Positions 8,391-18,517 are shown, counted from the stretch's first letter. The stretch is DNA of 64,000 bases from Poseidonibacter antarcticus (GCF_003667345.1 NZ_RCWF01000013.1:1-64000); one strand, 5' to 3'. Program-made: numbers and translations. The notes: generated by a model not told the origin, from the letters alone.

Positions 8391-9164
8391 TTATAAACCT
8401 AAAGCGTCATTGATTGAGTAAAGATTTGGCTCTTTTCCAATAATCCATTTTGCAACTTTTATAGCACCTTTTGAAAAAGTGTTTCTAGCTGTTGCAGTAT
8501 GATTTAGTTCTAAAAACTCACCATCATTATATAAACCAACAGTATGTCGACCTACTATATCTCCACCTCGTAAAGCCATTACTGCAATTTCATCTTTAGT
8601 TCTTGCACCAATTTGACCATCACGACCTGAAACTCTAACCTCATCAAGATTTAAACCTCTTGCTTTTGCAGCGTGTTCAGCTAATGTTAAAGCAGTTCCA
8701 GAAGGTGCATCAACTTTATGTTTATGATGTTGTTCAACGATTTCAATATCAAAATCTCTTAATGTTTTAGATGCTAAGGCTACTAGTTTATTTAAAACAG
8801 CAACTCCTAAACTCATATTTGTAGCATATAAAATTGGAACTAGTTTACTAGCCTCAATTAATAAGTTTTGTTGATGTTTAGAAAATCCAGTTGTTGCAAT
8901 TACTAAGGGTTTTCTAGCACCATTTTCAATAACTTCTGTTAATAAAGCTTCAGTAGCATCTGGTGCAGAGAAATCTATAATAACATCAGAAGAATCAAAT
9001 AAAACCTTCATATCATTAGTAACAACAATATCTTCAGGTAATTGTCTATTTAATTTTTTAAAAACGTGAACAGCTGATACTCTTGCTTGTTCATCGTTTT
9101 CTAAGTCATCAATTAATAAAGACCCTACTCGACCTGTACTTCCTAATATACCTACATTAATCAT
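8391..9164 (-). CDS. dapB: 4-hydroxy-tetrahydrodipicolinate reductase
   Basis: DapB reduces the dihydrodipicolinate precursor in lysine and diaminopimelate synthesis. The 257-residue protein has the N-terminal nucleotide loop [13 protein letters not shown], the IDFSAPDAT segment, and the catalytic signature [19 protein letters not shown] near residues 147-165. It starts 16 bases after the trxB stop, so the two are probably co-transcribed; AAGGA lies about 11 bases before the ATG. Together with lysA (30052-31260) it supplies lysine and the peptidoglycan cross-link amino acid. Confidence 0.96.
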   Translation of the reverse strand: MINVGILGSTGRVGSLLIDDLENDEQARVSAVHVFKKLNRQLPEDIVVTNDMKVLFDSSDVIIDFSAPDATEALLTEVIENGARKPLVIATTGFSKHQQNLLIEASKLVPILYATNMSLGVAVLNKLVALASKTLRDFDIEIVEQHHKHKVDAPSGTALTLAEHAAKARGLNLDEVRVSGRDGQIGARTKDEIAVMALRGGDIVGRHTVGLYNDGEFLELNHTATARNTFSKGAIKVAKWIIGKEPNLYSINDALGL

Positions 9165-9180
9165 TTTAATTAATTTCCTT

Positions 9181-10110
9181 TTATCCTAAATATTCAATAA
9201 TATTAACAGCTGCTGTTGCACCATCTGCTGCGGCACAAACAACTTGTTTAGCAGCATCAATTCTAATATCACCAGCTGCATATAATCCTTTTACAGAAGT
9301 TTGCATTTTTAAATCAACTACAACTTCACCTGCATTATTTGTATCACATAAAAAAGATCCATCTTCTTGTTTTAATGGTTCATTTAATACATTTCTTCCA
9401 ACAAATACAAAAACACCAGGAGTTGGTAAATCTCTAATTTCACCATTTTCTTTTGATTTAACTTTTAATCCAAGAACACCTGACATATCCCCAAATACTT
9501 CTTCAACATCAACATTTGTTACTTCTTCAATATTTGAAGCAGCTTTCATATGTTCAATTGTAGATGGTGCTGCTCTATATGTATCTCGTCTATGAACTAA
9601 ATATACTTTTGAACACATTTTAGATAAGTAAACTGCTTCTTCTAAAGCTGAATCTCCACCACCAATTACTGCAACTTCTTTCCCTTTATAGAAAAAACCA
9701 TCACAAGTTGCACAAGTTGAAATTCCTCTTCCGAAAAATTCATCTTCACCTTTAAAACCTGCACGTCTTGGAACTGAACCTGTTGCCATTAAAACAGTTT
9801 TAGCTTCATATTCTTTCCCATCAACTGCTGAAAGTTTAAACGTATCACCTTCTTTTGTAATAGTTGTAATTTGATTCATTTCATGTTTTAATCCAAATCT
9901 TTGACATTGTTCTGGCCAATTTGACATTAAATCCATACCTGTAACAATTTCACTTTGTCCTGGATAATTTTCTATTTCTGAAGAACCTGTAATTTGTCCT
10001 CCTGGCATACCCATTTCAAACATTGTAACATTACCTAAACCACCTCTTGTAGCGTATAGTCCCGCTGTTAACCCAGCTGGTCCTCCACCAATAATTGCTA
10101 AATCTAACAT
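9181..10110 (-). CDS. trxB: Thioredoxin reductase
   Basis: TrxB passes electrons from NADPH through FAD to thioredoxin; the partner trxA is at 14667-14984. Motifs are the FAD-binding [17 protein letters not shown], the redox-active [13 protein letters not shown], the NADPH-binding [14 protein letters not shown] and the C-terminal YAAGDIR. I start it at 10110 ([11 protein letters not shown]), where AAGGA lies 7 bases upstream, instead of the in-frame ATG at 10134, which would add eight residues unlike the family and would swallow the ribosome binding site. The product is then 309 residues. Confidence 0.95.
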   Translation of the reverse strand: MLDLAIIGGGPAGLTAGLYATRGGLGNVTMFEMGMPGGQITGSSEIENYPGQSEIVTGMDLMSNWPEQCQRFGLKHEMNQITTITKEGDTFKLSAVDGKEYEAKTVLMATGSVPRRAGFKGEDEFFGRGISTCATCDGFFYKGKEVAVIGGGDSALEEAVYLSKMCSKVYLVHRRDTYRAAPSTIEHMKAASNIEEVTNVDVEEVFGDMSGVLGLKVKSKENGEIRDLPTPGVFVFVGRNVLNEPLKQEDGSFLCDTNNAGEVVVDLKMQTSVKGLYAAGDIRIDAAKQVVCAAADGATAAVNIIEYLG

Positions 10111-10211
10111 ATCAAATTCCTTATTTTTTATCATTTATAATTTATAGTATTTATTAAAGATGTAATAATACTAAAATCTATGTAAGTTATAGTTTAACTA
10201 AGCTTTACTTA

Positions 10212-10238
10212 ATTAAACGATAATTTTTATCGTTTAAT
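10212..10238 (-). terminator. Terminator candidate after the response regulator gene
   Basis: ATTAAACGATA (10212-10222) and TATCGTTTAAT (10228-10238) form an 11-bp stem with a 5-base loop, 9 bases past the response regulator stop. The bases after it on the minus strand are A/T-rich without a long U-run, so it is a moderate candidate for the end of the two-component operon. Confidence 0.5.
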
Positions 10239-10246
10239 AAAAAATA

Positions 10247-10903
10247 TTAAACTAATTTAACATTTTTATCCAAAGAATAGCCCATACCTTTTACAATCAC
10301 AATTGATTCTGCTGGTATTTTTTTTCTAATTCTTTTTATCATAGCTCTTATATTTACAAGATTTGTATCTTCACCTTCCCATACATACTCTTCTAATTCT
10401 GAATAAGTAGCAATATGATGCAAATTTTTAGAAAAAAGTTCTAAGAATAAAATCTCTTTTTTTGTTAATTCTATTTCTTTACCATTATTATATAATATAT
10501 GATTAATAAAATCATATTTATACTCATCATTAAATTTTAAAAACTTATTTTGTATTTTACAAAATTTTTTAACTTTTTGAACTAATTCTAAGATAAAGAA
10601 TGGTTTTTTAAGATAATCATCACAAGCTAAATCATAAGATTTTTGTATTTTCTCAAAATCATGATTTGAACTTATTATAATTACAGGTGTAACTTTATGA
10701 TTAATTCTTAATAACTCTAATAATGAAATACCATCAATATGTGGAACATTGATATCTAAAATAAAACAACTATATCCATTATCAAGTGCTTCAAGAGCAT
10801 CATTACCATCTGTAAAAGTATCAATAGTATAGTTTTCTTTTTCTAGTGCTGTTTTAATTACATTTAATAATCGTTCATTATCTTCTAAAACTAATATTTT
10901 CAT
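10247..10903 (-). CDS. OmpR-family response regulator
   Basis: A 218-residue DNA-binding response regulator. The receiver domain (about 1-115) shows the acidic pair E7-D8, phospho-acceptor Asp50 (FILDINVPH), Ser78/79 and Lys100 in YLKKPF. The C-terminal winged helix (about 125-215) contains ELTKKEILFLELF and the recognition region NLVNIRAMIKRIRKKI. It overlaps the upstream kinase gene by one base (TAATG), so the pair is co-translated and almost certainly cognate. The neighbouring DASS symporter upstream of the kinase is the most likely target. Confidence 0.92.
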   Translation of the reverse strand: MKILVLEDNERLLNVIKTALEKENYTIDTFTDGNDALEALDNGYSCFILDINVPHIDGISLLELLRINHKVTPVIIISSNHDFEKIQKSYDLACDDYLKKPFFILELVQKVKKFCKIQNKFLKFNDEYKYDFINHILYNNGKEIELTKKEILFLELFSKNLHHIATYSELEEYVWEGEDTNLVNIRAMIKRIRKKIPAESIVIVKGMGYSLDKNVKLV

Positions 10904-13071
10904 TAAGCATTATCCAAAATAATCTCAAAAGATGCACCATCTTTTAGATTCTGTACATTTAATTTTCCATTCATTTTATCTTCTATAATCATTTTTGCCA
11001 TATATAAGCCTATTCCGTGTCCATTTTCTTTTGTTGAGTAATAAACTTTAAAAATGTCATTTATATTTTTAATATTAATACCTCCTGCATTATCATTTAT
11101 TTTTATGATTAATTGTTTATTTATATTATATATAAAGATATTAATATTTCTATTTTTTATATCTATTTTTAATAATTCATCTTTTGCATTATTTATAATA
11201 TTTAAAAAAGATTGCATAAATTCATTTCTAAAACCATTAACATTTAAGTTTGTATTTTCTTTTACATCAATTTTAATATTTATGTAATTATATTTAATAT
11301 TATGACTTACTATTTCTAACATTGAATTTATTGTTTCTATTATATTAAAAGTTTGTTCTTTATTTGATGGTTTTATAAATTCTTGAAAATCATTTATAGT
11401 ATTAGTCATATAATTTACTTGTGTCATTATATCTTTTACATAAGATTCATCTTCACGAAGATTAGTATTTACTTTATTATTATAAAAACTCTCTTGTGCT
11501 ATTGTTGTGATTTCTACTAGTGGTGATTTCCACTGATGTGCAATTGATGAAAATATTTCTCCAAGTTCTGCTAGTTTTGATTGTTGAATAATAAACTCTT
11601 CATTTTTCTTTTTTTCTTCTTCAATTTGTTTTTCTTTTGTCACATCTGTAAAAATTGTTACTGTTCCTGTTTTTTTAGTTTTACTATCACAATAATTTGC
11701 TTGTTTTATAAAAAAAGTTTTAATATCATTTTTTGATATTTCAAAACTAAACTGATTATTTTTTTCTTTATCTAATTTGAAATTTTCTAGGGCTTGATAA
11801 ATTTGAATTGATTTATTGTTTTTAAAATCACTTAATTTATTCCAATATACTTTTTTCATAGTAACATTAATAAAATTGCAAAACTTAGCATTAGAATCTA
11901 TAATTATTCCTTTATCATCCTGCCAAAATATTGGACTTTCAATTGCATTTAATAAAACATTATCAAATTCCATTCTTTGTTTTAATTTACGCTCAGTATT
12001 TTTTCTAAGATACATACTATGTAATAACACAATAATTAAAACAATTAAAAAAGGAGAAATAGTAAATACAAAATTTATAAAACCTCTATTTTTATCAAAA
12101 AATGTCATTTGTTTATTTACAATTTTATAATTTTCATTTATTTGATTTAATGATAAAGAGAATTCATTAAGCTTACTAGCATCAAAAACATATGAAAAGT
12201 CATTTGATATTTTAATAATTTGGCTTTTATTTTTTAATATATCAAAAGCCATTTCTCCTGCTGTATTTCCAAATTTTTCTAGCTCAATTATCTTTCCACC
12301 TAATGCACCTTTTTTATTAAAAATTGAATCTGTAATAAATATTGGAACATTTGCATTTTTTATAAATAATGCTATTTCTTGATTGTTATTTAACTCTCCA
12401 TTACTATTTTTATAAAACCTTATAAATAATAAAGCAGTATTTTTATCAAATTTTGAGAATTTATTTTTAAGATTTTCTAAGTTATCTTCTCTTAAATAGA
12501 TTAATTTATATTTACCTTTAAAATTATCAAAAAGGTTTTTGATTAAAGGTTCGGTATGTTTAGCATTTTGACTTTTGTCATTTATTATATATATTTTTTC
12601 TATATTAGGAATAATTTTTTCTATTAATTTTATATTAGTTTTTAAATCTCTTTTTTCTAATAGAGCTGATACTTTATTTTCCAAATTGTATTTTATTAAC
12701 TTCTTTTTATCAAAGTTTTCATTTCCAACACTTAATATATTTTCATTAATAAAAAAATTATTGTAATTTTTAGTAACAAAATCATAAGCAAATCTATCTA
12801 TTGTTAAAACCAAATCATATTTTCTATTTTTTAATTGTACTTTATATAAGTCTTTTAACTTTTCATAATATAGGGATGATGTAATTCGTTTTGAATCCAT
12901 ATATAAAATATTTATATCAATTGAGGGATATTTATAAAGAGTTCTTTCTATCCCTTTAATTATATTATCACTCCACGCATAACCTTTATGGTATGAATTT
13001 ATAATTAAAATAGATGAATTTGCAAAAAGAAAAGTAGTAAATAAAATAGATATTAAAATGAGTTTTTTCAT
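10903..13071 (-). CDS. Sensor histidine kinase with ABC-substrate-binding-like periplasmic domain
   Basis: A 722-residue membrane kinase. A signal/anchor (residues 1-17) is followed by a large periplasmic region (about 18-320) that resembles the ABC substrate-binding fold of PF04392 (SILIINSYHKGYAWSDNII), a membrane helix at about 331-353, a PAS-like domain at about 365-478, then the kinase core with phospho-acceptor His512 in SSIAHQWKSPLVE, N-box NIINNAKDEL, and DNAGGI and GHGIGLYMAK in the ATP domain. The HQW motif is typical of kinases in this phylum. It sits between a DASS anion symporter and its response regulator; sensing of the transported anion is inferred. No Shine-Dalgarno is visible and a TATAAT lies just 7-13 bases before the ATG, so the transcript may be leaderless. 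Confidence 0.9.
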   Translation of the reverse strand: MKKLILISILFTTFLFANSSILIINSYHKGYAWSDNIIKGIERTLYKYPSIDINILYMDSKRITSSLYYEKLKDLYKVQLKNRKYDLVLTIDRFAYDFVTKNYNNFFINENILSVGNENFDKKKLIKYNLENKVSALLEKRDLKTNIKLIEKIIPNIEKIYIINDKSQNAKHTEPLIKNLFDNFKGKYKLIYLREDNLENLKNKFSKFDKNTALLFIRFYKNSNGELNNNQEIALFIKNANVPIFITDSIFNKKGALGGKIIELEKFGNTAGEMAFDILKNKSQIIKISNDFSYVFDASKLNEFSLSLNQINENYKIVNKQMTFFDKNRGFINFVFTISPFLIVLIIVLLHSMYLRKNTERKLKQRMEFDNVLLNAIESPIFWQDDKGIIIDSNAKFCNFINVTMKKVYWNKLSDFKNNKSIQIYQALENFKLDKEKNNQFSFEISKNDIKTFFIKQANYCDSKTKKTGTVTIFTDVTKEKQIEEEKKKNEEFIIQQSKLAELGEIFSSIAHQWKSPLVEITTIAQESFYNNKVNTNLREDESYVKDIMTQVNYMTNTINDFQEFIKPSNKEQTFNIIETINSMLEIVSHNIKYNYINIKIDVKENTNLNVNGFRNEFMQSFLNIINNAKDELLKIDIKNRNINIFIYNINKQLIIKINDNAGGINIKNINDIFKVYYSTKENGHGIGLYMAKMIIEDKMNGKLNVQNLKDGASFEIILDNA

Positions 13072-13078
13072 AAAGCAT

Positions 13079-13084
13079 ATTATA
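13079..13084 (-). promoter_or_regulatory. -10 box immediately before the kinase gene
   Basis: Perfect TATAAT on the minus strand with its last base 8 positions before the ATG at 13071. If used, transcription would begin at or next to the start codon, which fits the absence of a ribosome binding site. Confidence 0.4.
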
Positions 13085-13103
13085 GCAGTAATTTAAATAC
13101 TGC
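13085..13103 (-). terminator. Weak hairpin between DASS symporter and kinase genes
   Basis: GCAGTA (13085-13090) and TACTGC (13098-13103) form a 6-bp stem with loop ATTTAAA, 15 bases past the symporter stop and directly before the TATAAT of the kinase gene. It could partly separate the symporter transcript from the sensor operon or bind a regulator; no U-tract follows. Confidence 0.35.
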
Positions 13104-13117
13104 CATAATATTTGTTT

Positions 13118-14530
13118 TTATAAGATAAAGAATCCTAATAGAACTAATGCACCTAAGTATATAGCTCCAAATATAAATCCTAATTTCCACCATGTAGCTT
13201 GTGAAATATATCCAGCCCCATACCAAATAGGAGAAGGACCTGTTCCATATGGAGTTATAATTCCCATTAAACCTAATGAACCTACAAATAAAATTGCAAT
13301 AGTATGAACCATATCAGCAGGAACTAAATTTACAGCAATTCCTAAAAACAATGGTAAAAGTGCAACAACATGTGCAGTTACACTTGCAAATAAATAATGG
13401 AATAAGAAAAATAATACTAATAATACAATTGCTATAGTAATAGGATCTAAACCTACTAACCATGTAGAAATAAGTCCAGCTGCCCATTCTAAATAACCAA
13501 CTTTGTTTAGACCACCTGCCATTGCAACTAATGTAGCAAACCAAATAAATACATTTATTGCAGCTTTATTTGTAATAACATCTTCCCATGTAATTACATT
13601 TGTAATAACTAATAAACACAATACCAATAAAGCAGCAACTGTACTATCTATTCCAATTTGTTTTCCAAAAATCCATAGTCCCAAAGCTAATAATCCAAGA
13701 CCTAACATAGTTAACTCTTTAGCAGTAATAGATCCCATAGCTTTTAATTCTTTTGCTGCCCAAATAGGAGCTTCTGGTGATGTTTTTTGTTCAGGTGGAT
13801 ATATAACATATGCAAGAATTGGTACAAGTAAAAATAATGGAATCATAACTACAGCTAAAGTTGTAAACCATTCACCCCAAGATATTAGAACACCTGCACT
13901 TTTTTCTACTAATGAAACTGCTAATAAATTTGGAGCAAGTGCTGTTAAAAACATTGAACTCGTTACACAAGTAGCTGCAATTGCAACCCATGAAATATAT
14001 GCACCTAATTTTCTAGGTTCATTTTCAGGAGTTGAATTAAACATTTGAGGGATGTTAATAGCAATAGGGAAAATTGTCCCTGCACTTCTTGCAGTATTTG
14101 AAGGCATAAAAGGAGCTAGAATTCCATCTGAAAATGCAACAGCATATCCTAAACCTAAAGAAGTTTTACCTAAGTATTTTACAAGTAATAAAGCAATTCG
14201 TTTACCAAGACCTGATTTTTTATAACCTAATGCAAACATAAATGCAGCAAAAATCAACCAAATAACTCCATTTGAAAAACCACTTAAAGCCCAATCTCTA
14301 TTGGCTTTTGCAGTTTCACCTACAAGCCCAAGAGTTGCACTTAAAGAAACACCTACCAAACCAACAAGTGCTGCTGGAATTGGTTCTAAAATAAGAGCAA
14401 CAATTACTCCTAAAAAGATTGCAAAAAAGTATTGAGCATTTACTGCTAATCCTTCAGGTGTTGGTAATATTGCGATAATTACGATAACTAATAAAGGTAA
14501 AATTATCTTAATTTTATTACTTGAAAACAT
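13118..14530 (-). CDS. DASS-family (SLC13/CitT-type) anion:sodium symporter
   Basis: A 470-residue polytopic inner-membrane transporter for di- or tricarboxylates or related anions. The protein is almost all membrane helices and carries both half-repeat signatures of the divalent anion:Na+ symporter family: PFMPSNTARSAGTIFPIA near residues 137-154, and ITPYGTGPSPIWYGAGYI in the C-terminal half. The ATG follows AAGGAGAAAATA. Downstream lie the sensor kinase and response regulator, an arrangement in which the two-component system usually controls the carboxylate transporter. The substrate cannot be read from the sequence. Confidence 0.88.
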   Translation of the reverse strand: MFSSNKIKIILPLLVIVIIAILPTPEGLAVNAQYFFAIFLGVIVALILEPIPAALVGLVGVSLSATLGLVGETAKANRDWALSGFSNGVIWLIFAAFMFALGYKKSGLGKRIALLLVKYLGKTSLGLGYAVAFSDGILAPFMPSNTARSAGTIFPIAINIPQMFNSTPENEPRKLGAYISWVAIAATCVTSSMFLTALAPNLLAVSLVEKSAGVLISWGEWFTTLAVVMIPLFLLVPILAYVIYPPEQKTSPEAPIWAAKELKAMGSITAKELTMLGLGLLALGLWIFGKQIGIDSTVAALLVLCLLVITNVITWEDVITNKAAINVFIWFATLVAMAGGLNKVGYLEWAAGLISTWLVGLDPITIAIVLLVLFFLFHYLFASVTAHVVALLPLFLGIAVNLVPADMVHTIAILFVGSLGLMGIITPYGTGPSPIWYGAGYISQATWWKLGFIFGAIYLGALVLLGFFIL

Positions 14531-14611
14531 TATTTTCTCCTTAATATTTTTTATATTTGAATACTAAGATAAAAATGTGACTTGAGTATGACTTTTTAGA
14601 AAATTTTGCAT

Positions 14612-14648
14612 AAAAAAAAGGAAGAAGCAAAAGCTCCTTCCTTTTTTT
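14612..14648 (-). terminator. Rho-independent terminator of trxA
   Basis: A GGAAGAAGC / GCTCCTTCC stem with loop AAAA and long flanking A and T runs. The one A-C mismatch on the plus strand becomes a G-U wobble on the minus strand, which fits a minus-strand role; there it lies 19 bases past the trxA stop and is followed by eight T. Confidence 0.9.
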
Positions 14649-14666
14649 AATATTTTATAGTATTTA

Positions 14667-14984
14667 TTAAATTAATGAGTTAATTTTATCAGTAAATGCT
14701 TGCTTAGAAGAAGCACCAACCATTTGATCTACAACTTCACCATTTTTCATAAAAATGATAGTTGGGATAGATCTAATTCCATATTTAACTGCTAAGTCTT
14801 GTTGCTCATCAGTATTAACTTTACATATGTTTGCTTTACCTTCGAACTCTTCTGCTAATTCTTCAATAACTGGAGCAATCATTCTACAAGGTCCACACCA
14901 TGGAGCCCAAAAGTCAACTAAAGATACACCTTCATTTGTGATTTCTTCAAAGTTTGCTGGAGTTAATTCTGTATATTTACTCAT
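14667..14984 (-). CDS. trxA: Thioredoxin
   Basis: The 105-residue product is a standard cytoplasmic thioredoxin with the active site FWAPWCGPCRM (Cys30 and Cys33), the cis-proline segment IRSIPTIIFMKNGE, and the buried Asp of SLVDFWA. It reduces protein disulfides and is recycled by TrxB, encoded at 9181-10110. The gene has AAAGGAAATAAA before the ATG, ends at a strong terminator and is divergent from alaS, so it is probably a single-gene transcript. Confidence 0.97.
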   Translation of the reverse strand: MSKYTELTPANFEEITNEGVSLVDFWAPWCGPCRMIAPVIEELAEEFEGKANICKVNTDEQQDLAVKYGIRSIPTIIFMKNGEVVDQMVGASSKQAFTDKINSLI

Positions 14985-15172
14985 TTTATTTCCTTTATTA
15001 TTAAGTGTTGTTTCTAAATTTGTTTATTTAATATAAAGCTCTAAATTAAACTTTTCAAGTTTACTCTTTAATAACTTAAAATTAGTTTTATTTTCTTATT
15101 GTATTTCTTACTAATCTTGCCTAAATTAATTTTTAGATAAAATATTTAAAAATTAAACTACGGATAATTTAC

Positions 15173-17728
15173 ATGGATATTAGAAAAGAATACTTAGAAT
15201 TTTTCAAAAATAAAGGACATGACATTGTTTCATCAATGCCTTTAGTTCCTGATGACCCGACACTTATGTTTACAAATGCAGGGATGGTTCAGTTTAAAGA
15301 TATATTCACAGGTGCAATTCCAAGACCTGCTAACCCAAGAGCAACTTCTTGTCAACTGTGTGTAAGAGCTGGAGGAAAGCATAATGACTTAGAAAATGTT
15401 GGATATACAGCACGTCATCATACATTATTTGAGATGTTAGGTAACTTCTCTTTTGGTGACTATTTTAAAAAAGATGCTATTGCTTATGCATGGGAATTTA
15501 TTACAATAAATCTTGAACTTCCTATTGATAAATTATGGGTAACAGTTCACGAAAGTGATGATGAAGCATACGAATTATGGCAAGAGCATATTGATGCTTC
15601 AAGAATCAAAAGATTTGGAGATAAAGATAACTTCTGGTCTATGGGAGATACAGGTGCATGTGGTCCTTGTAGTGAAATTTTCTATGATCAAGGAAGTGAG
15701 AACTTTGATACAGATGAAGATTATTTAGGTGGAGAAGGTGATAGATTCCTAGAAATCTGGAACTTAGTATTTATGCAATATGAAAGAGATACTAAAGGTG
15801 TTTTAAATCCTCTTCCAAAACCTTCAATTGATACAGGTATGGGATTAGAAAGAGTTATTGCTATTAAAGAAGGTGTATTAAATAACTTTGATTCATCAAA
15901 CTTCCAACCAATTATTAAAAAAATTGAAGAGTTATCTAAGAAAGAAATTACACCTGAGAATATTGGTTCATATAGAGTAATTGCTGATCATTTAAGAGCT
16001 ACTTCTTTTATGCTTTCTCAAGGTATTTTATTTGGAAATGAAGGTCGTCCTTATGTTTGTAGAAGAATTTTAAGACGTGCTGTAAGACATGGATATTTAT
16101 TAGGATTTAGAAAACCATTTATGGCAAAAGTTTATGATACTTTATGTGATATTTTAGGTAATCACTATACAGATTTAGTTGCTCAAGCTAACTATATTAA
16201 AGAACAACTAACTCTAGAAGAAGAGAGATTCTTTAAAACAATTGATTTAGGTATGAATATATTTAATGAAGAACTAGCAAATACAAAAGAAATTTTCTCA
16301 GGAGAAATTGCTTTTAAATTATATGATACTTATGGATTTCCATTAGACTTAACAGAAGATATGTTAAGAGATAAAAATCTAAAAGTTGATAATGCAAAAT
16401 TTGATGAATTAATGAATGCTCAAAGAGCAAAAGCAAAAGCTGCTTGGAAAGGTAGTGGAGATGCTGCAACAGAAGGTGACTTTAAATCATTACTTGAAAA
16501 ATATGGTAAGAATAATTTTGTTGGATATGAAAAAACTTTTGAAAATGCAACAATTGTAACTTTATTAGATGAAAAATTTCAAGAAGTTGAGACATTAAAT
16601 GCAGGACAAAGTGGATGGGTGATGTTAGATAATACTCCATTTTATGCAACATCTGGTGGACAAACTGGTGATACAGGTACATTAAAAGATAATGAAGATA
16701 TTGCTATTGTTAAAGAAACTTCAAAGTTCCATGATATAAACCTTTCAAAAGTTACTGTTGAAAAATCAGTGCTTAAAAAAGGTCAAAAAGTTCAAGCTAT
16801 TGTAATAAATAGAAATGAAATTGAAAAACATCACAGTGCTACTCACCTTTTACAATCAGCACTTAAAATTGTTTTAGGTGATACAGTTGCACAAGCTGGG
16901 TCATTAAACGATACTAATAGATTAAGATTTGATTTTACATACCCAAAAGCTATGACAAATAAACAAATCAAAAAAGTAGAAGAATTAGTTAACTCTATGA
17001 TAGCAAATGCAATAAAAGGTAATGTTGAAGAACTACCAATTGAAGAAGCTAAAAACAAAGGTGCTATTGCTATGTTTGGTGAAAAATATGGTGATAGTGT
17101 AAGAGTTGTAAGTTTTGGTGATGCATCTGTAGAATTTTGTGGAGGAACTCACGTAAAAAATACTGCTGATATTGGTTCAATTTATATTACAAAAGAATCA
17201 GGTGTTAGTGCAGGAGTACGAAGAATTGAAGCTGTTTGTGGATTAGCAGCTGTTGATTATACGAACTCTATAATAAGTAAATACAATGAAGTACAAGAAG
17301 AAGTTAAAAACCAAGATGCACTTATAGGTATTAAAAAACTTAAAGAACAAATCAAAGAACTTAAAAAAGAAGTACAATTAGCTCAAAGCCAAAGAGCAAC
17401 TTCTGTTAAAGAAGAAATGATTGGTGATGTAAAAGTTGTAGTTGATGTTGTAGAAAATGGTGATATTAAAAAAATTGTAGATGATTTAAAAAATGAAAAT
17501 GATAAATTAGCTGTTTTATTACTTCAAGCTAAAGGCGAAAAAGTTATGCTCGTAGCTGGAAGCAAAAACACAAATATCAAAGCTGGTAATTGGATTAAAG
17601 AAATTGCTCCAATCGTTGGAGGAGGAGGCGGTGGTCGTCCTGACTTTGCACAAGCTGGTGGAAAAGATATAAGTAAAATTGCTGATGCAAAAAAAGCTGC
17701 CTTAGAATATGCAAAAGCAAATCTGTAG
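15173..17728 (+). CDS. alaS: Alanyl-tRNA synthetase
   Basis: AlaS charges tRNA-Ala and edits mischarged Ser and Gly. The 851-residue protein has the N-terminal class II catalytic core ([20 protein letters not shown], then [20 protein letters not shown] and [20 protein letters not shown]), the editing domain zinc motifs [11 protein letters not shown] and VEFCGGTHV, and a C-terminal region ending in [15 protein letters not shown], the C-Ala signature. GGA lies 8 bases before the ATG. It is divergent from trxA and is followed after 8 bases by a small membrane protein gene that probably shares its transcript. Confidence 0.98.
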   Translation: MDIRKEYLEFFKNKGHDIVSSMPLVPDDPTLMFTNAGMVQFKDIFTGAIPRPANPRATSCQLCVRAGGKHNDLENVGYTARHHTLFEMLGNFSFGDYFKKDAIAYAWEFITINLELPIDKLWVTVHESDDEAYELWQEHIDASRIKRFGDKDNFWSMGDTGACGPCSEIFYDQGSENFDTDEDYLGGEGDRFLEIWNLVFMQYERDTKGVLNPLPKPSIDTGMGLERVIAIKEGVLNNFDSSNFQPIIKKIEELSKKEITPENIGSYRVIADHLRATSFMLSQGILFGNEGRPYVCRRILRRAVRHGYLLGFRKPFMAKVYDTLCDILGNHYTDLVAQANYIKEQLTLEEERFFKTIDLGMNIFNEELANTKEIFSGEIAFKLYDTYGFPLDLTEDMLRDKNLKVDNAKFDELMNAQRAKAKAAWKGSGDAATEGDFKSLLEKYGKNNFVGYEKTFENATIVTLLDEKFQEVETLNAGQSGWVMLDNTPFYATSGGQTGDTGTLKDNEDIAIVKETSKFHDINLSKVTVEKSVLKKGQKVQAIVINRNEIEKHHSATHLLQSALKIVLGDTVAQAGSLNDTNRLRFDFTYPKAMTNKQIKKVEELVNSMIANAIKGNVEELPIEEAKNKGAIAMFGEKYGDSVRVVSFGDASVEFCGGTHVKNTADIGSIYITKESGVSAGVRRIEAVCGLAAVDYTNSIISKYNEVQEEVKNQDALIGIKKLKEQIKELKKEVQLAQSQRATSVKEEMIGDVKVVVDVVENGDIKKIVDDLKNENDKLAVLLLQAKGEKVMLVAGSKNTNIKAGNWIKEIAPIVGGGGGGRPDFAQAGGKDISKIADAKKAALEYAKANL

Positions 17729-17736
17729 GTATTATA

Positions 17737-18213
17737 ATGACTGAATCAACATCTTTTTTATCAATTATTGTTTTTTTACATGTACTTTCTGCTGTATTAT
17801 GGGTTGGAGGGATGATTGCAATTAGATTTGCAGTTCATTACTCAATTCAAAATATAGCTGAACCAAAAATAAAAATTGCAAGAACACTAGAATATTTAAA
17901 AAGATTTTTTAATATGGTTATTCCAGCAATTATACTATTACTTGTAACTGCAATTATTTTAATATTAACACTCGGATTTAAAGGTACACCTTTATATTCT
18001 TTTGTAATTGTTAAAGAAGTGATATGGACTATTATGACTATAGTTTTTATTACTATTTATATCAAAAGAAATGAAGCAGAAAAAGCTTTTATATCGGGTG
18101 ATTTTTTAGGTGCTAAAACTAGACTAGCTCCTATTGCAAAATATTTTATACCTTTAAATATTACTCTAGGAATTATTGCAATTTATTTTGGTATTACTTT
18201 AAGAGGGTTCTAA
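17737..18213 (+). CDS. Small integral membrane protein, CopD-like
   Basis: A 158-residue protein of about four membrane helices. Helix 1 carries VFLHVLSAVLWVGGMIAIRF, the His/Trp-Gly-Gly pattern seen in CopD-type and related small membrane proteins, and helix 2 follows a conserved-looking LEYLKRFFNMVIPAI segment. A role in copper or heme handling would fit the CopD resemblance but is not shown by the sequence. It starts 8 bases after alaS and ends in an intrinsic hairpin that includes its own stop codon. Confidence 0.6.
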   Translation: MTESTSFLSIIVFLHVLSAVLWVGGMIAIRFAVHYSIQNIAEPKIKIARTLEYLKRFFNMVIPAIILLLVTAIILILTLGFKGTPLYSFVIVKEVIWTIMTIVFITIYIKRNEAEKAFISGDFLGAKTRLAPIAKYFIPLNITLGIIAIYFGITLRGF

Positions 18214-18244
18214 TCCTCTTAAAGTAAAAATAAACCTTTACTTT
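18196..18244 (+). terminator. Two overlapping alternative hairpins (terminator)
   Basis: Stem 1 pairs ACTTTAAGAGG (18196-18206) with CCTCTTAAAGT (18215-18225), with the stop codon of the upstream gene in its loop. Stem 2 pairs AAAGTAAA (18221-18228) with TTTACTTT (18237-18244) and is followed by T residues. They share 18221-18225 and so exclude each other. The second looks like the terminator for the alaS transcript and may also serve the convergent lipoprotein gene. Confidence 0.65.
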
Positions 18245-18253
18245 TTATAGATT

Positions 18254-18463
18254 TTAATGTCTATGTCTATTATGAGAATTATGCCTTCTATGACCTCTAT
18301 TATAATTCCCATGTCCTCTTGAATATCCATGATGACTTCTAATAAAAAATGGTTCAAATATAATTACTGGTTTTATTATAGCTCTTGGAGCATGATTGTA
18401 TCTATGGCATCCTGTAAATAACAATATTATTATTGTAAATAGTAAGAATCTTTTTTTTAACAT
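18254..18463 (-). CDS. Small His-rich lipoprotein
   Basis: A 69-residue protein with a lipoprotein signal peptide (lipobox LFTGC, acylated Cys19 predicted). The mature part would be 51 residues, of which ten are His and many are Arg, Asn and Gly, in loose repeats such as SHHGYSRGHGNYNRGH and the terminal HNRHRH. AGGAG lies 7 bases before the ATG, so translation looks real. Such His clusters suggest binding of nickel, copper or zinc at the cell envelope, but composition alone does not prove this. I do not recognise the family. It lies next to another unknown lipoprotein gene on the same strand. Confidence 0.7.
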   Translation of the reverse strand: MLKKRFLLFTIIILLFTGCHRYNHAPRAIIKPVIIFEPFFIRSHHGYSRGHGNYNRGHRRHNSHNRHRH

Positions 18464-18517
18464 TTAAAACTCCTTTATTCACATTATTAATAAAGATTGT
18501 GCATAAATTGTATATAT

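Noticed and set aside
13503-14048. Plus-strand 181-codon ORF
   Set aside because: Lies fully antisense to the DASS symporter gene, whose family motifs are intact; no ribosome binding site and no recognisable domain.
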